From positions 62,001 through 126,000 of the forward strand of contig NZ_CP071849.1 of NCBI RefSeq assembly GCF_023716565.1: a stretch of 64,000 nt of DNA, in the 5' to 3' direction. The notes under the pieces were generated by a model. It was not told the origin of the DNA. It made no database searches and saw only the letters and a program-made list of their open reading frames with translations. Positions 53,794-62,858 of the stretch are shown here, piece by piece; within the stretch, counting starts at the first letter, position 1, and every line of letters begins with the position of its first letter. This DNA is from Vibrio sp. SCSIO 43136. Its GTDB lineage: Bacteria > Pseudomonadota > Gammaproteobacteria > Enterobacterales > Vibrionaceae. A program made the position numbers and the translations under genes.

Positions 53794-53820
53794 AAAGCCA
53801 GTTGCAATCAACTGGCTTTT
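53794..53820 (+). terminator. Rho-independent terminator
   Basis: AAAGCCAGTTG and CAACTGGCTTT form a perfect 11-bp stem with a four-base loop and a short T-run. Confidence 0.88.
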
Positions 53821-53903
53821 CTATTTCCTTCCAGCATGACCTTTCTGTTTTTCTGAATTGGGCTAAAGTATGACTTTGTTACCCATTAAGATGAAGGACA
53901 AGG

Positions 53904-54419
53904 ATGTACCGCATTTTAGTTATCCCCATGTTTGCTTTATTACTGGCCAGTGGTGCTGTTTCAGCAACGCAAGATCCCGCAGACGAGAAATTCGAGCGCA
54001 TGATTATGGCGACGGCTGTTAGCATGCTAGATGAAGAACCTGTAGATTGCAGCTTTGGCCCACTATGTGCTGAAAAATGGCAAGTTCACTCGGAAGCTTC
54101 GATGTTGCGCTTGAGCAATTTCATCAGTGAAGTACATAACGAATGTAGAGAAGACGAAAGTGCACTGCCAACTGAGTTTGCGTTTAACATGGAGATGATT
54201 GCCGCCAATAACGCCGGCGAATATGAAGCGTATGTTGAAAAACAGCGTCGGCTATTCCCGCAGCCACAAACGCTATACACCGGTTGTGAGTTGGTGGCGC
54301 AAGCTGTGTTCGAGGATAAGCTATTAGCAGATAAAGCCTTGTTATCCCAAAGCCCCAAAGCCCCAATGCCCCTGTTCTCGAGTATTCCGCAGCGATTAAA
54401 AAACTATGCCAACCGGTGA
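53904..54419 (+). CDS. Secreted protein of unknown function
   Basis: A 171-residue protein with a Sec signal peptide (MYRILVIPMFALLLASGAVSA). The mature part is helical, with four cysteines (CSFGPLC, ECRED, GCELVAQ) that may form two disulfides. I do not recognise the family. Its stop overlaps a GTG start of a 53-codon ORF (GTGA). Confidence 0.7.
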   Translation: MYRILVIPMFALLLASGAVSATQDPADEKFERMIMATAVSMLDEEPVDCSFGPLCAEKWQVHSEASMLRLSNFISEVHNECREDESALPTEFAFNMEMIAANNAGEYEAYVEKQRRLFPQPQTLYTGCELVAQAVFEDKLLADKALLSQSPKAPMPLFSSIPQRLKNYANR

Positions 54420-54577
54420 CTGATCTTAAACTCTGTTTGATCGATGAAACCTACGCTGGCCGGGAGATCTATAATACCATCAGGCAGAAGACAGGTAAGA
54501 GACGAGTTCGCTCAAGCCAAGGTTTAGAAAAAGAGTTCGTTGTTCAATATGAATCTGAGCTTGGTGCTAAGAAGTAG
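54416..54577 (+). CDS. Possible coupled small basic protein (53 residues)
   Basis: A GTG-initiated ORF beginning inside the stop of the previous gene (GTGA). It encodes a basic 53-residue peptide (DETYAGREIYNTIRQKTGKRRVRSSQGLEKEFVVQYESELGAKK part visible in segments), with protein-like composition. No RBS other than coupling. Family unknown; could also be a fragment of a lost gene. Confidence 0.4.
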   Translation: MTDLKLCLIDETYAGREIYNTIRQKTGKRRVRSSQGLEKEFVVQYESELGAKK

Positions 54578-54730
54578 CTGCTCAGACCATTGGGGAATTA
54601 CCATGCAGTGTTAAGTATTGTGAGTGTAATGCGGCATTACGTTTGCTCTTAGATTTTATTTGTGAACCAGAGGTTAAATCTAAAATATCATGGCTTATCT
54701 TTGACCGTATACGTGAACATTTATGTTCAA

Positions 54731-54746
54731 ACGCAAACGTTAACGT
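54731..54746 (+). promoter_or_regulatory. PurR box upstream of DHOD-like gene
   Basis: ACGCAAACGTTAACGT matches the PurR consensus ACGCAAACGTTTTCGT at 14 of 16 positions. It lies 45 bases before the start codon, suggesting purine-responsive repression. Confidence 0.65.
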
Positions 54747-54791
54747 TAGAATCGGGGCGTTTTACGTTGGCATACGCAGTAAGAGGCACTG

Positions 54792-55865
54792 ATGACTACT
54801 TTATCTAAGTTTGAACTTTACGACATTAACAAAACTTACGAGGACAACTACGAAAATGGTCCTTTCTTTGAGGGTGAAATCCCAGCTCGCCCAGCCGTTA
54901 AATCGTCGCACAAGGTGTTTGATTTTGAAGTCAACTCACGTCTAGGTGTGCCTGCAGGTCCACTATTAAACAGTCACTGGTGTGATGTTTATGCGCAGCT
55001 TGGTTTTGATATCCCAGTTTACAAAACTGTACGTAGTGTTGAGCGTGTTTGTCACCCTGCGCCGAACTGTATTTTCCTAGATACCGACAAGCAATTTGGC
55101 AACAGTGAAATCAACGCAGAGATCCATCCGGGTCTGCGCCCTGCATCGGATGAGCAAATCACTATCACTAACTCTTTTGGTGTGCCTTCTCTTTCTCCAT
55201 CAGTATGGATGAAAGACATCGAAGAAGGTAACCGCAAGATGGGCAAAGGTCAGCTAATGATCGCCTCTGTTAACGGTACGCCGGGTCTTGCTGAGCGCGA
55301 TCTGGTTGAAGACTACGGCTACGTTGCAGCGATGGCAAAAGAAGCTGGTGCGAAAGTGATTGAAGTTAACTACTCTTGCCCGAACTTAGGCGGTAGTAAA
55401 GAGGGAGCATTGTTCTCAGACCCTGAAAACTCTGCCCTAGTATCGAAGAAAATCCGTGAGTCTATTGGTGATACGCCATTCATGATCAAGCTAGGTTGGA
55501 TGCCAGCTGAGCAACTAGAAAAGGTGATTGAAGCAAACCGCCCTTACGTTGATGGCTTTGCGGCAATCAACACCATCCCACGCAAGGTTATCACTCCTGA
55601 CGGTAACGCAGCGCTGCCGGGTGAAGGTCGACTAGCAAGTGGTACTTGTGGCTACGCAATCGGTGATTTGGCTGAAGAAGTGACTAAGAACCTAATTGAC
55701 CTGCGTACTAAGTGGAAAGATGAGTTCGTGATTTGTTCAGTAGGCGGCATGATGACTGCTGCTGACCTGCACCGCCGCTTAGACATGGGCGCTGACATGG
55801 TAATGAGTGCGACCGCAGCGATGTGGGACCCGTACTTGGCACAGAAATTCCACCAGTACAAATAA
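54792..55865 (+). CDS. Dihydroorotate dehydrogenase-like FMN protein
   Basis: A 357-residue FMN barrel of the dihydroorotate/dihydropyrimidine dehydrogenase family. The class I catalytic loop EVNYSCPNLGGS has Cys196; SVGGMMTAADLHRRLDMGADMVMSATAAMWD near the end binds FMN phosphate. It is not the usual membrane class II PyrD of Vibrio. The PurR-like operator upstream supports a role in pyrimidine or nucleotide metabolism. Electron acceptor and exact substrate are not known. Confidence 0.8.
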   Translation: MTTLSKFELYDINKTYEDNYENGPFFEGEIPARPAVKSSHKVFDFEVNSRLGVPAGPLLNSHWCDVYAQLGFDIPVYKTVRSVERVCHPAPNCIFLDTDKQFGNSEINAEIHPGLRPASDEQITITNSFGVPSLSPSVWMKDIEEGNRKMGKGQLMIASVNGTPGLAERDLVEDYGYVAAMAKEAGAKVIEVNYSCPNLGGSKEGALFSDPENSALVSKKIRESIGDTPFMIKLGWMPAEQLEKVIEANRPYVDGFAAINTIPRKVITPDGNAALPGEGRLASGTCGYAIGDLAEEVTKNLIDLRTKWKDEFVICSVGGMMTAADLHRRLDMGADMVMSATAAMWDPYLAQKFHQYK

Positions 55866-55885
55866 CGGTTACTGAGAATTGAACG

Positions 55886-55916
55886 AGAGGCGCTTTTAGC
55901 GCCTCTTCTAGTTTTT
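55886..55916 (+). terminator. Rho-independent terminator
   Basis: AGAGGCGC and GCGCCTCT with a five-base loop followed by a T-rich tail, after the DHOD-like gene. Confidence 0.85.
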
Positions 55917-56006
55917 AGCGATTCAAAGTCGTCAGCTTAGCTTGGTGGATGCGCTGGCCTTGTGGTACAAACGACACCAATTATTCCTTCAAACAAAAGA
56001 TTTATT

Positions 56007-56246
56007 ATGAGTTTTGATATCAATGCACTAAGACACCACCAACTGGTCGAAGATGGTCAGTTAGAGGGCTGTTACATCCATCAGCCAGTACCTGGTAGTC
56101 TACAAGATGATGAAGCTGTATTAGCCGAGCGCCAAGCGCTAGAAAAATTGGGTTATAAGGTGGTTCAAGTGAAAGCCAAAGGTGGGACAACAACATTTGC
56201 CGAAGCGATGCAAAAGCTTGCGAAACAGACGGGTCACAAGTCCTAG
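56007..56246 (+). CDS. Small conserved protein of unknown function
   Basis: A 79-residue acidic to neutral protein (ALRHHQLVEDGQLEGCYIHQPVPGSLQDDEAVLAERQALEKLGYKVVQVKAKG) with no signal or membrane segment. I do not recognise the family. The ATG at 56007 is preferred; the upstream reading adds a hydrophilic front without a ribosome site. REP-like repeats follow directly. Confidence 0.6.
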   Translation: MSFDINALRHHQLVEDGQLEGCYIHQPVPGSLQDDEAVLAERQALEKLGYKVVQVKAKGGTTTFAEAMQKLAKQTGHKS

Positions 56247-56470
56247 GGACGATTTGTTTATTTGGGACAGGTGATGTTTATTTGGGACAGGCACCAATTT
56301 CTCCGATTTCTGGCCTCTCTTGAAGTCTTGAAGGGACTGAGTCTTGAAGGTGAGTCTTGAAGGGACAGTCTTGAAGGGACAGACACCAAATAATGGCAAA
56401 TATTGGTGCCTGTCCCGATTTCTTGTTCTAATGTTCTAATGTTCTAATGTTCTAATGTTCTAAGGACAGA
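56247..56470. repeat. REP-like and tandem repeat cluster
   Basis: Contains two TTTGGGACAG units 20 bases apart (56261, 56281), three to four 13-16-base GTCTTGAAGGGACA units (56325-56381), a REP-like hairpin GGGACAGACACC/GGTGCCTGTCCC (56376-56416), and five exact copies of TGTTCTAA (56424-56463). No gene. Confidence 0.8.
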
Positions 56471-56577
56471 CACCGATTGCTCGACATTCACTGATATTCA
56501 TTGGCTTGCTTATAGCTAACCTTCTCCCATTAGCATAAGATACACGCCCTTAACTTAGTCCTGAGCCACTTATCGTT

Positions 56578-57828
56578 ATGACAGATAACACACCGCAAGC
56601 AACATTTGCCGAGCTTGGTCTACTTCCAACCTTAGTCGAGCGACTAGAAGCGTTGGAATATAGCCAGCCGACACCTATCCAATCTCACACTATTCCATGT
56701 GCCCTTGATGGTCGGGATATCGTGGGTGGTGCCAATACTGGCTCAGGAAAAACAGCAGCATTTTCGCTGCCAATATTGCAGAAAATTGTTGAGCAAGGTG
56801 AAAATTATCGTGGTCGTGGCAACTTTGTGTCTCACCTGATTTTGGTTCCTACCCGTGAGCTAGCATCACAGGTAGCATACAACGTTAAATCCTACTCTTA
56901 TCATCTTCGAGATAAGGTCAAAACCGTTGCGGTGTTTGGTGGTGTTTCAGTGAACCCTCAAATGCAAGCGCTCAGAGGTGGCAGTGACATCGTTGTTGCT
57001 ACGCCGGGGCGATTACTCGATCTTATCTCTAGTAATGCGATCAAGCTGGATCACGTCAAAACACTTGTTTTAGATGAAGCTGACCGTATGCTGAGCCTAG
57101 GTTTTACCGAGGAACTCAACAAGATCCTTGCTTTGTTGCCTGAGAAAAAACAGACTCTGCTGTTCTCAGCAACCTTCCCTGATAAGGTTACTACATTAGC
57201 TCAGCATCTGCTTAATGATCCGGTCGAAGTTCAGCTTCAGAGTGCCGAAGCCAGTACTTTGGTGCAGCGTGTATTTAGTGTCAATAAAGGCGAAAAGACG
57301 GCAGTTCTTGCGCACCTTATTAAGCAACATAAATGGCGACAGACACTGATTTTTGTTAATGCGAAGAATGCCTGTAATCACCTTGCACAAAAGTTGTCTA
57401 AACGTGGTATCACGGCCGAAGTGTTCCACGGTGATAAGGGCCAAGGGGCTCGTACTCGTGTGCTCGAAGGTTTTAAGTCTGGTGAGATCCAAGTGCTTAT
57501 TGCGACTGATATTGCGGCGCGTGGCCTTGATATTGAAAAGCTGCCAGTAGTGATTAACTTTGATCTCCCACGCAGCCCTGCTGATTATATGCATCGAATT
57601 GGTCGCAGTGGTCGCGCTGGTGAAGTCGGTCTTGGGTTATCTCTTATCGACTACGATGATTACCATCATTTCAAAGTGATAGAGAAGAAAAATAAGTTCC
57701 GTTTAGAGCGTGAGCAAGTGGAAGGTTTCGAGGTGGAAGACGACCAGAGTGAAGCTTATTTCAGACCAATGACGCCACGTGCCAAGCCAGAAGGCACAGG
57801 CAAAAAGAAAAAAAAGCGTAATCAGTAG
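56578..57828 (+). CDS. DEAD-box ATP-dependent RNA helicase, RhlE-like
   Basis: A 416-residue helicase with all core motifs: Q motif FAELGLLPTLVERLEALEYSQPTPIQ, GANTGSGKTAAF (Walker A), DEADRMLSLGF, SAT, and HRIGRSGRAGE. A lysine-rich tail (GKKKKKRNQ) probably binds RNA. It resembles RhlE and unwinds RNA duplexes in ribosome assembly or RNA decay. A perfect terminator lies between it and the convergent PLP gene. Confidence 0.9.
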   Translation: MTDNTPQATFAELGLLPTLVERLEALEYSQPTPIQSHTIPCALDGRDIVGGANTGSGKTAAFSLPILQKIVEQGENYRGRGNFVSHLILVPTRELASQVAYNVKSYSYHLRDKVKTVAVFGGVSVNPQMQALRGGSDIVVATPGRLLDLISSNAIKLDHVKTLVLDEADRMLSLGFTEELNKILALLPEKKQTLLFSATFPDKVTTLAQHLLNDPVEVQLQSAEASTLVQRVFSVNKGEKTAVLAHLIKQHKWRQTLIFVNAKNACNHLAQKLSKRGITAEVFHGDKGQGARTRVLEGFKSGEIQVLIATDIAARGLDIEKLPVVINFDLPRSPADYMHRIGRSGRAGEVGLGLSLIDYDDYHHFKVIEKKNKFRLEREQVEGFEVEDDQSEAYFRPMTPRAKPEGTGKKKKKRNQ

Positions 57829-57838
57829 AAAACGTATT

Positions 57839-57880
57839 CAGAGCCCAGTTTGGTCTAACAAGCTGGGCTCTGTTGTTTTT
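57839..57880. terminator. Bidirectional terminator
   Basis: CAGAGCCCAG and CTGGGCTCTG form a ten-bp stem; TTGTTTTT follows on the plus strand. Confidence 0.85.
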
Positions 57881-57888
57881 AGTACCTT

Positions 57889-59700
57889 TTATTGGCTAAG
57901 TTGTTCAAACCTAGGCAAGCTCTTAACAAACCTCTGGTGTACATCCATATAGGTTTGCATATAGATCTCATCAATTCGATCATCATTCGGGAAACTAGCA
58001 GAAAAATCGCTATGTTTGCGGTCAATGGATAGTTTGGCTGCCTCGATGATATGAGCGATGAACATTCGCGGGTCTTCCAAGCCGATAGAAATTCGCATTG
58101 TGGTCGGTTTGATGCCTGCTTCATTGAGTGCTTCTTCGTTGAGCTCAGAGTGAGTTGTGAGTGCTGGGCACAGTGCGACAGTGTTGGTTTGACCAAGACT
58201 CACTTGCATGCCGATGGCGGGCTCCAGCATGTCGAAAAACTGCTTAAATCCATCTCGATTGATGGGGGCTCGATTGCCGTTGCCTTCCATATCTATGGTA
58301 AATAGCGCAGCTGGTAATCCCAAGTGCATATTGCTCTGACAGTGTTGATAGTTGTCACTGTCTGGCAAAGCAGGACATGAGACATTGATATCTGGATGCG
58401 CATCAAAGATCTTGGCAAGCGTGAGCGTATTGATGGTTTTTTGCACCACTCGCATCTCATAAGTTTTCATGCCATTGAGTACTTCAAATGCCTTATCTGC
58501 ATCCAAAAATGCGCCCTTGATGTAGTACACATTCCAAAATAGCGTCTCGTTCCATGGAATGATGGCTTGTTCACCGTTAGGTTTGGTGACGGTGACTTCT
58601 TCTCCTTTTGGTACAAACATGGTCTCGTTGCGACCGATGACAACGCCTGCGGTAGTGGTACCTGAACCTGCCAGCTCCTTGGTATAGGAATGAATGACAA
58701 AATCAGGCCTTTCCATCACATCGTCACGTTTTAATACGGGATGCAATAGTGGAGTCCCTACCGTAGAGTCAACAATGACGTCCCAACCACGCAAGTGAGC
58801 CGCTTTACTAATGTTGGCAACATCTAACACGTACCCATGGGGGTTACATGGCGACTCTAGGTAAACGTAGATTTTTTTTCCGGCAGCGAGGCGATCAGCG
58901 TGTTTGTTGGCCACTTCATCAAGGCGAGCGGCGAATTCATCTCCAGAGTAACCATCTACCCACTCGACGGCGACATTCAGGTTGGAAGGTTTTGCAAACC
59001 AATCTTCTAACAGCTGGTAAGAGCCGCCATAGATGTTACGCGAAGCTAGCACTATGTCTTCATGCCCGAGTAAATGGCTCAATAACCCATCAATGGCCGC
59101 CATGCCAGAGTTAAAGTTCCATGCAAGATACTCATTGGCTCTTGAGCCTGCTTCAAGGTCAACCATATGATTCGCCAGTGAAATCGACGTTGGGTTGAGC
59201 AGTCGCGAATAAATATCGTGTAGTGGCTCTTTGCCGTTAAATGCGTCTTCGACCCACTCGGTACAAGCAAACAAATAGGTTGCAGTGCGGGTTATCACAG
59301 GGCTTGCTGAGAAGATGGCTGCGACATTATCGAAGATAGGGTAGGCCCCTTTGGAGGCAAAGTGACCATTATTGGTCGCAATAGATTGGTACGTGGTGCG
59401 CATCGGGTTTTGCAGATTGTCGAGGATCTTGGCTATCTGGAATGACAAGAAGCGCTTAGCGTTAAACCAAGCGATTCGATCACTTTTGTCGAGATCGGAA
59501 AGCCCATCTAGGGTCAATGCCCAAAGGTCATGTGTTTTGGTGTTGGCTTTATATAGCGTGGTGGCTAGTTCAATCAATGTCGCACCGTAATCGCTGTTTG
59601 GGTCGATTCCAAAGTGCTGGGCTTGCTCGATAGCAAGGGCCTCTGCTTGCTCATGTTTGGTCGTTTTACGCAGTGGGCTAAGTTGAGTTGAGGTATTCAT
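57889..59700 (-). CDS. Cys/Met-metabolism PLP-dependent enzyme, long form
   Basis: A 603-residue enzyme of the cystathionine gamma-synthase/methionine gamma-lyase superfamily. PLP Lys341 lies in FVIHSYTKELAGSGTTTAG. The core is preceded by about 130 extra residues, mostly helical, making it about 200 residues longer than standard members. It is divergent from an Lrp/AsnC gene, which may sense its substrate. Likely acts on a sulfur-containing or beta-branched amino acid; the reaction is not known. Confidence 0.82.
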   Translation of the reverse strand: MNTSTQLSPLRKTTKHEQAEALAIEQAQHFGIDPNSDYGATLIELATTLYKANTKTHDLWALTLDGLSDLDKSDRIAWFNAKRFLSFQIAKILDNLQNPMRTTYQSIATNNGHFASKGAYPIFDNVAAIFSASPVITRTATYLFACTEWVEDAFNGKEPLHDIYSRLLNPTSISLANHMVDLEAGSRANEYLAWNFNSGMAAIDGLLSHLLGHEDIVLASRNIYGGSYQLLEDWFAKPSNLNVAVEWVDGYSGDEFAARLDEVANKHADRLAAGKKIYVYLESPCNPHGYVLDVANISKAAHLRGWDVIVDSTVGTPLLHPVLKRDDVMERPDFVIHSYTKELAGSGTTTAGVVIGRNETMFVPKGEEVTVTKPNGEQAIIPWNETLFWNVYYIKGAFLDADKAFEVLNGMKTYEMRVVQKTINTLTLAKIFDAHPDINVSCPALPDSDNYQHCQSNMHLGLPAALFTIDMEGNGNRAPINRDGFKQFFDMLEPAIGMQVSLGQTNTVALCPALTTHSELNEEALNEAGIKPTTMRISIGLEDPRMFIAHIIEAAKLSIDRKHSDFSASFPNDDRIDEIYMQTYMDVHQRFVKSLPRFEQLSQ

Positions 59701-59826
59701 CGTTCCATCCTTTATTGTACCTCTAATAATTTTAGTGTTATAAAAATGTTAAAGATTGCGATTTGAGAAGTTGTTGACGATTGATGAGCAATAATCTTCC
59801 AAATCTAAGCGCTAAAGTGTTGGGAT

Positions 59827-60288
59827 ATGCCAATGGATGTGATCGATAAAAAAATTCTGGCTGAGCTACAAAGCAATGCTCGATTAACTAACCAAGAGTT
59901 GGCTGATAGAGTGGCGCTGTCACCATCACCTTGTTTGCGCCGAGTTCGGGCATTAGAGAAACAGGGGATCATTCGGGGCTACCATGCGAGTGTTGACCAA
60001 GAGGCGTGTGGCTTGCCGATTAATGTGTTTGTGCTGGTGAAGCTTGAAAAGCCGACAGAAGAGAATATGCGCGACTTTGAACGCCATATTGAAGTGATTG
60101 AAGAGGTAGTCGAGTGTTTTTTAATGACAGGGAATCACGATTACTTATTGCACGTGGTGAGTGAGTCTCTTAAAAGTTACGAGCAATTTATTCGCAAGCA
60201 GCTAACTCGCCTGCCAAACATCGCCTCAATAGAATCAAGCTTCGCTTTTGGTCAAGTTAAAGCAAAGACCAAACTGCCAGTGAGGTAG
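59827..60288 (+). CDS. Lrp/AsnC-family regulator
   Basis: A 153-residue regulator with an N-terminal helix-turn-helix (DKKILAELQSNARLTNQELADRVALSPSPCLRRVRALEKQGII) and a RAM ligand domain (VECFLMTGNHDYLLHVV...LPNIASIESSFAFGQVK). It likely responds to an amino acid and controls the divergent PLP enzyme gene. Confidence 0.9.
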   Translation: MPMDVIDKKILAELQSNARLTNQELADRVALSPSPCLRRVRALEKQGIIRGYHASVDQEACGLPINVFVLVKLEKPTEENMRDFERHIEVIEEVVECFLMTGNHDYLLHVVSESLKSYEQFIRKQLTRLPNIASIESSFAFGQVKAKTKLPVR

Positions 60289-60297
60289 ATTTTTATT

Positions 60298-60340
60298 TGG
60301 GACAGGCACTTTTTTGCGAAGACAGACACCGAATATCCCA
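60298..60340. repeat. REP-like sequence
   Basis: TGGGACAGGCAC (60298) and GACAGACACC (60321) are REP half-units of the family near the RAYT gene, directly after the Lrp gene. Confidence 0.65.
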
Positions 60341-60406
60341 AGTGTTATGTAAATAAAGGTAAACGATGAGCAATAGTAGGTAAGCATGCCCACTCATATA
60401 TAGAAT

Positions 60407-60432
60407 CGCCAGCTTGGAGTATCAAGCTGGCG
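60407..60432 (-). terminator. Hairpin after chemoreceptor gene
   Basis: CGCCAGCTTG and CAAGCTGGCG form a perfect ten-bp stem just after the minus-strand chemoreceptor gene. No U-run. Confidence 0.5.
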
Positions 60433-60467
60433 GGTTCAGAACTGCTTTTTAAATGGATAGAGTGGCG

Positions 60468-62468
60468 TTACACCTTAAACTCTGACACTAACTTGATCTG
60501 GTTGCTAGATAAGTCGTTAAGCAGGCCGCTATTGGTTGCGAGTTCATTGGAGCCTTTAGCTATGCTAGAAGACATTTCAGATATTCCGACAATGTTCACT
60601 GCTACTTCGCCAGCGACGACGGTCTGCTCTTCACAGGCGGTTGCGATTGAACGGCTCATATCGGTGATTCGGGCAAGGCTTTCTACCATGTGGACCAAGG
60701 TGTCGTTAGTTTTATTGATCTGCTCCGAAGTGAGATCAACATGAGACAGGTTTTGCTCAACGATAGAGACCGCTTGCTTAGACATCCCTTGAAGTCCTGT
60801 GATCATGTCGTTTATCTGGTTGGTCGCATCATTGGTCTTAGTGGCGAGTGAGCGGACCTCATCAGCCACCACGGCAAATCCACGTCCTTGCTCACCTGCA
60901 CGGGCCGCTTCAATCGCTGCATTCAGTGCCAGCAAGTTCGTTTGTTCAGAAATACCCTGAATAACACCGACAATTTCCGAGATCTTATTGGTTTCACTCG
61001 ATAGGTTGTTCATCACCTGAGTTGCATTATCCATTGACAGTTTTAGCTCACCAACAGATTGCAGGTTTTGATTCATGCTCTCCATGCTGTTTTGAGCCTC
61101 GCTAACCACTCGCTCTACTTCGAGGTTAGATTCGTTGGAGTGTGAAGCTACTTCTTGTACTGCCTGTTCCATCTCAGTGACTGCGGTTGCAATAGAGTTG
61201 GTTTTTTCTTGCTGCAATTCCACATCGTTATTGGTGCGTTTTGTCATTGAGTTACTGGTTTCTGCCACATCACCAAGTGTGCCTGCGGACTCAATGATCT
61301 CGGAGATAAGGTGGCGCAGATTTCCAGACAGATCATTCATACCATCAGCTATCTTGCCTAGCTCAGATGAGCCTGCATGCTGGATAGAGTGAGTGAGATC
61401 GCCGTGCTTCATGCGCTCGATACCTGTCAGAATTTGCGCTAAAGGTGCTCGAATTGAACGAACGACAGTGAACGCAATACCAATGGCAATGATGGTCGCT
61501 ATGACTATCAATGCAACCGTCATTTTTTCATAAGAGCTAGCGTCGGTTTCGGCACTGACTAGCGCTTGTCGCGACAGGGTTCGGATCTGGCTAATTAGGT
61601 CTTTGGATAGCTTAGTTGCGTTGTCCATTTCACGTGAAATTTGCTCAAGCGTAGTTTTACTTTGTGCATTCAAATCTATGTAGTGGATATGCAATCTGAC
61701 CAGTTGTTCTGGGTTGTGAACGACATTTTTTAATATGTCGTCATAGAGCCGGATATCTTCCTTATAGCCCGGCACCAAGGTTATGACATTTTCTGTTTTT
61801 TCATTAAAACGAGAGTAATATTGTTCCAGCTCGGCGACTATTGTTGCGGCTTGCTCTTTGTTTTGTACCGCCATTAGCTTCTGCAAGTAAGACTCGGCGC
61901 CTCGACCTTGGTTCATCATAAACTCCAGGTCCCAACCCGCCTGAAGATTGTCATCGGCATTTGCATCTCGCCCAAAGTCGGTCATATCACCATTAAAGAA
62001 CAGCCACTCTTCCTCAAACTTGGACAAACTCTCGGCCGATTTTTGGCGAGCCAAAAGGCGTTCATCATGGATCTGTTGGTGCGTTTTAGCATCGGCTAGG
62101 AGTTTCTGCGCCGAGTCGTTTAATTGGGCGTAAAGAGGAGATAGTTCTGGAAACTCAACGGTCGCCGTTTGAAAAGCTTGCATTGAATCTGAAAATTCGG
62201 TGACAGCCTCTTGGTACTCAGAGACCAGTGCACTGCGGCGATCTTGTTCAAACGTGTTGGCGTGAACAAGTGTGGCACGGTTGGCATCTTGAAGGTGCAC
62301 AAGCAGTCCGTTCGACTGATCTAACAGCTCGGTTAATGTCGATGCCGTTAGGCGAAGTTGTTTACCCAACTCCGACTGAGCAACCAGCGAGGTGCCACCA
62401 ATGGCAATCACACAACTAAGGACCAGACCGAAGCCTAGAATGATTCTTTGGATCAGCGACAATTTCAC
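60468..62468 (-). CDS. Methyl-accepting chemotaxis protein, GTG start
   Basis: A 666-residue chemoreceptor. N-terminal transmembrane helix (about 7-28), a large mostly helical periplasmic sensor (about 30-315), second helix (IVIATIIAIGIAFTVV), HAMP, then the signalling hairpin with the conserved tip SEQTNLLALNAAIEAARAGEQGRGFAVVADEVRSLA. It reports to CheA/CheW; its ligand is unknown. The start is GTG, seven bases after GGGAG. The upstream in-frame region has no better start. Confidence 0.92.
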   Translation of the reverse strand: MKLSLIQRIILGFGLVLSCVIAIGGTSLVAQSELGKQLRLTASTLTELLDQSNGLLVHLQDANRATLVHANTFEQDRRSALVSEYQEAVTEFSDSMQAFQTATVEFPELSPLYAQLNDSAQKLLADAKTHQQIHDERLLARQKSAESLSKFEEEWLFFNGDMTDFGRDANADDNLQAGWDLEFMMNQGRGAESYLQKLMAVQNKEQAATIVAELEQYYSRFNEKTENVITLVPGYKEDIRLYDDILKNVVHNPEQLVRLHIHYIDLNAQSKTTLEQISREMDNATKLSKDLISQIRTLSRQALVSAETDASSYEKMTVALIVIATIIAIGIAFTVVRSIRAPLAQILTGIERMKHGDLTHSIQHAGSSELGKIADGMNDLSGNLRHLISEIIESAGTLGDVAETSNSMTKRTNNDVELQQEKTNSIATAVTEMEQAVQEVASHSNESNLEVERVVSEAQNSMESMNQNLQSVGELKLSMDNATQVMNNLSSETNKISEIVGVIQGISEQTNLLALNAAIEAARAGEQGRGFAVVADEVRSLATKTNDATNQINDMITGLQGMSKQAVSIVEQNLSHVDLTSEQINKTNDTLVHMVESLARITDMSRSIATACEEQTVVAGEVAVNIVGISEMSSSIAKGSNELATNSGLLNDLSSNQIKLVSEFKV

Positions 62469-62592
62469 TGTATTACTCCCACAGCTCTAAAACTAATAGC
62501 TTAGAAGATAACGGTTATTTTTAACAGTGTTGTTACTAAGGGCATTTATTAGTTGTGATGATTGTTTGTGGTGGACGATTTTCAGTTGCGTA

Positions 62593-62686
62593 GAGCTTTC
62601 TTTTTAGGACAGGCACCAAATTGCGGTGTGTGTCCTATTTGAGCTTTTTTTAGGACAGGCATCAAATTGCGGTGTGTGTCCTAATT
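62593..62686. repeat. Two tandem REP units
   Basis: Two direct repeats of about 46 bases, each with a hairpin AGGACAGGCAYC / GGTGTGTGTCCT around AAATTGC (62606-62636 and 62652-62682). They lie downstream of the RAYT transposase gene. Confidence 0.85.
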
Positions 62687-62858
62687 GAGAAAACATTGCT
62701 TCGTGATCATGTTCATTTGTTCTTGGAAGGTTCAGTTTGTAGGTTGAAAGCTGTATTTGCGTCGAAAAATTCAATTCCAAACCAGTTTTTGGGGTAAGTT
62801 CAAAGTACTAGCAACACAGATAGCCAGCAATAGCTGGCATGGCACATAACGAGAAGCA

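Noticed and set aside
56424..56463. Five TGTTCTAA repeats considered as a CRISPR array
   Set aside because: Units are 8 bases with no spacers, and no cas genes are present.
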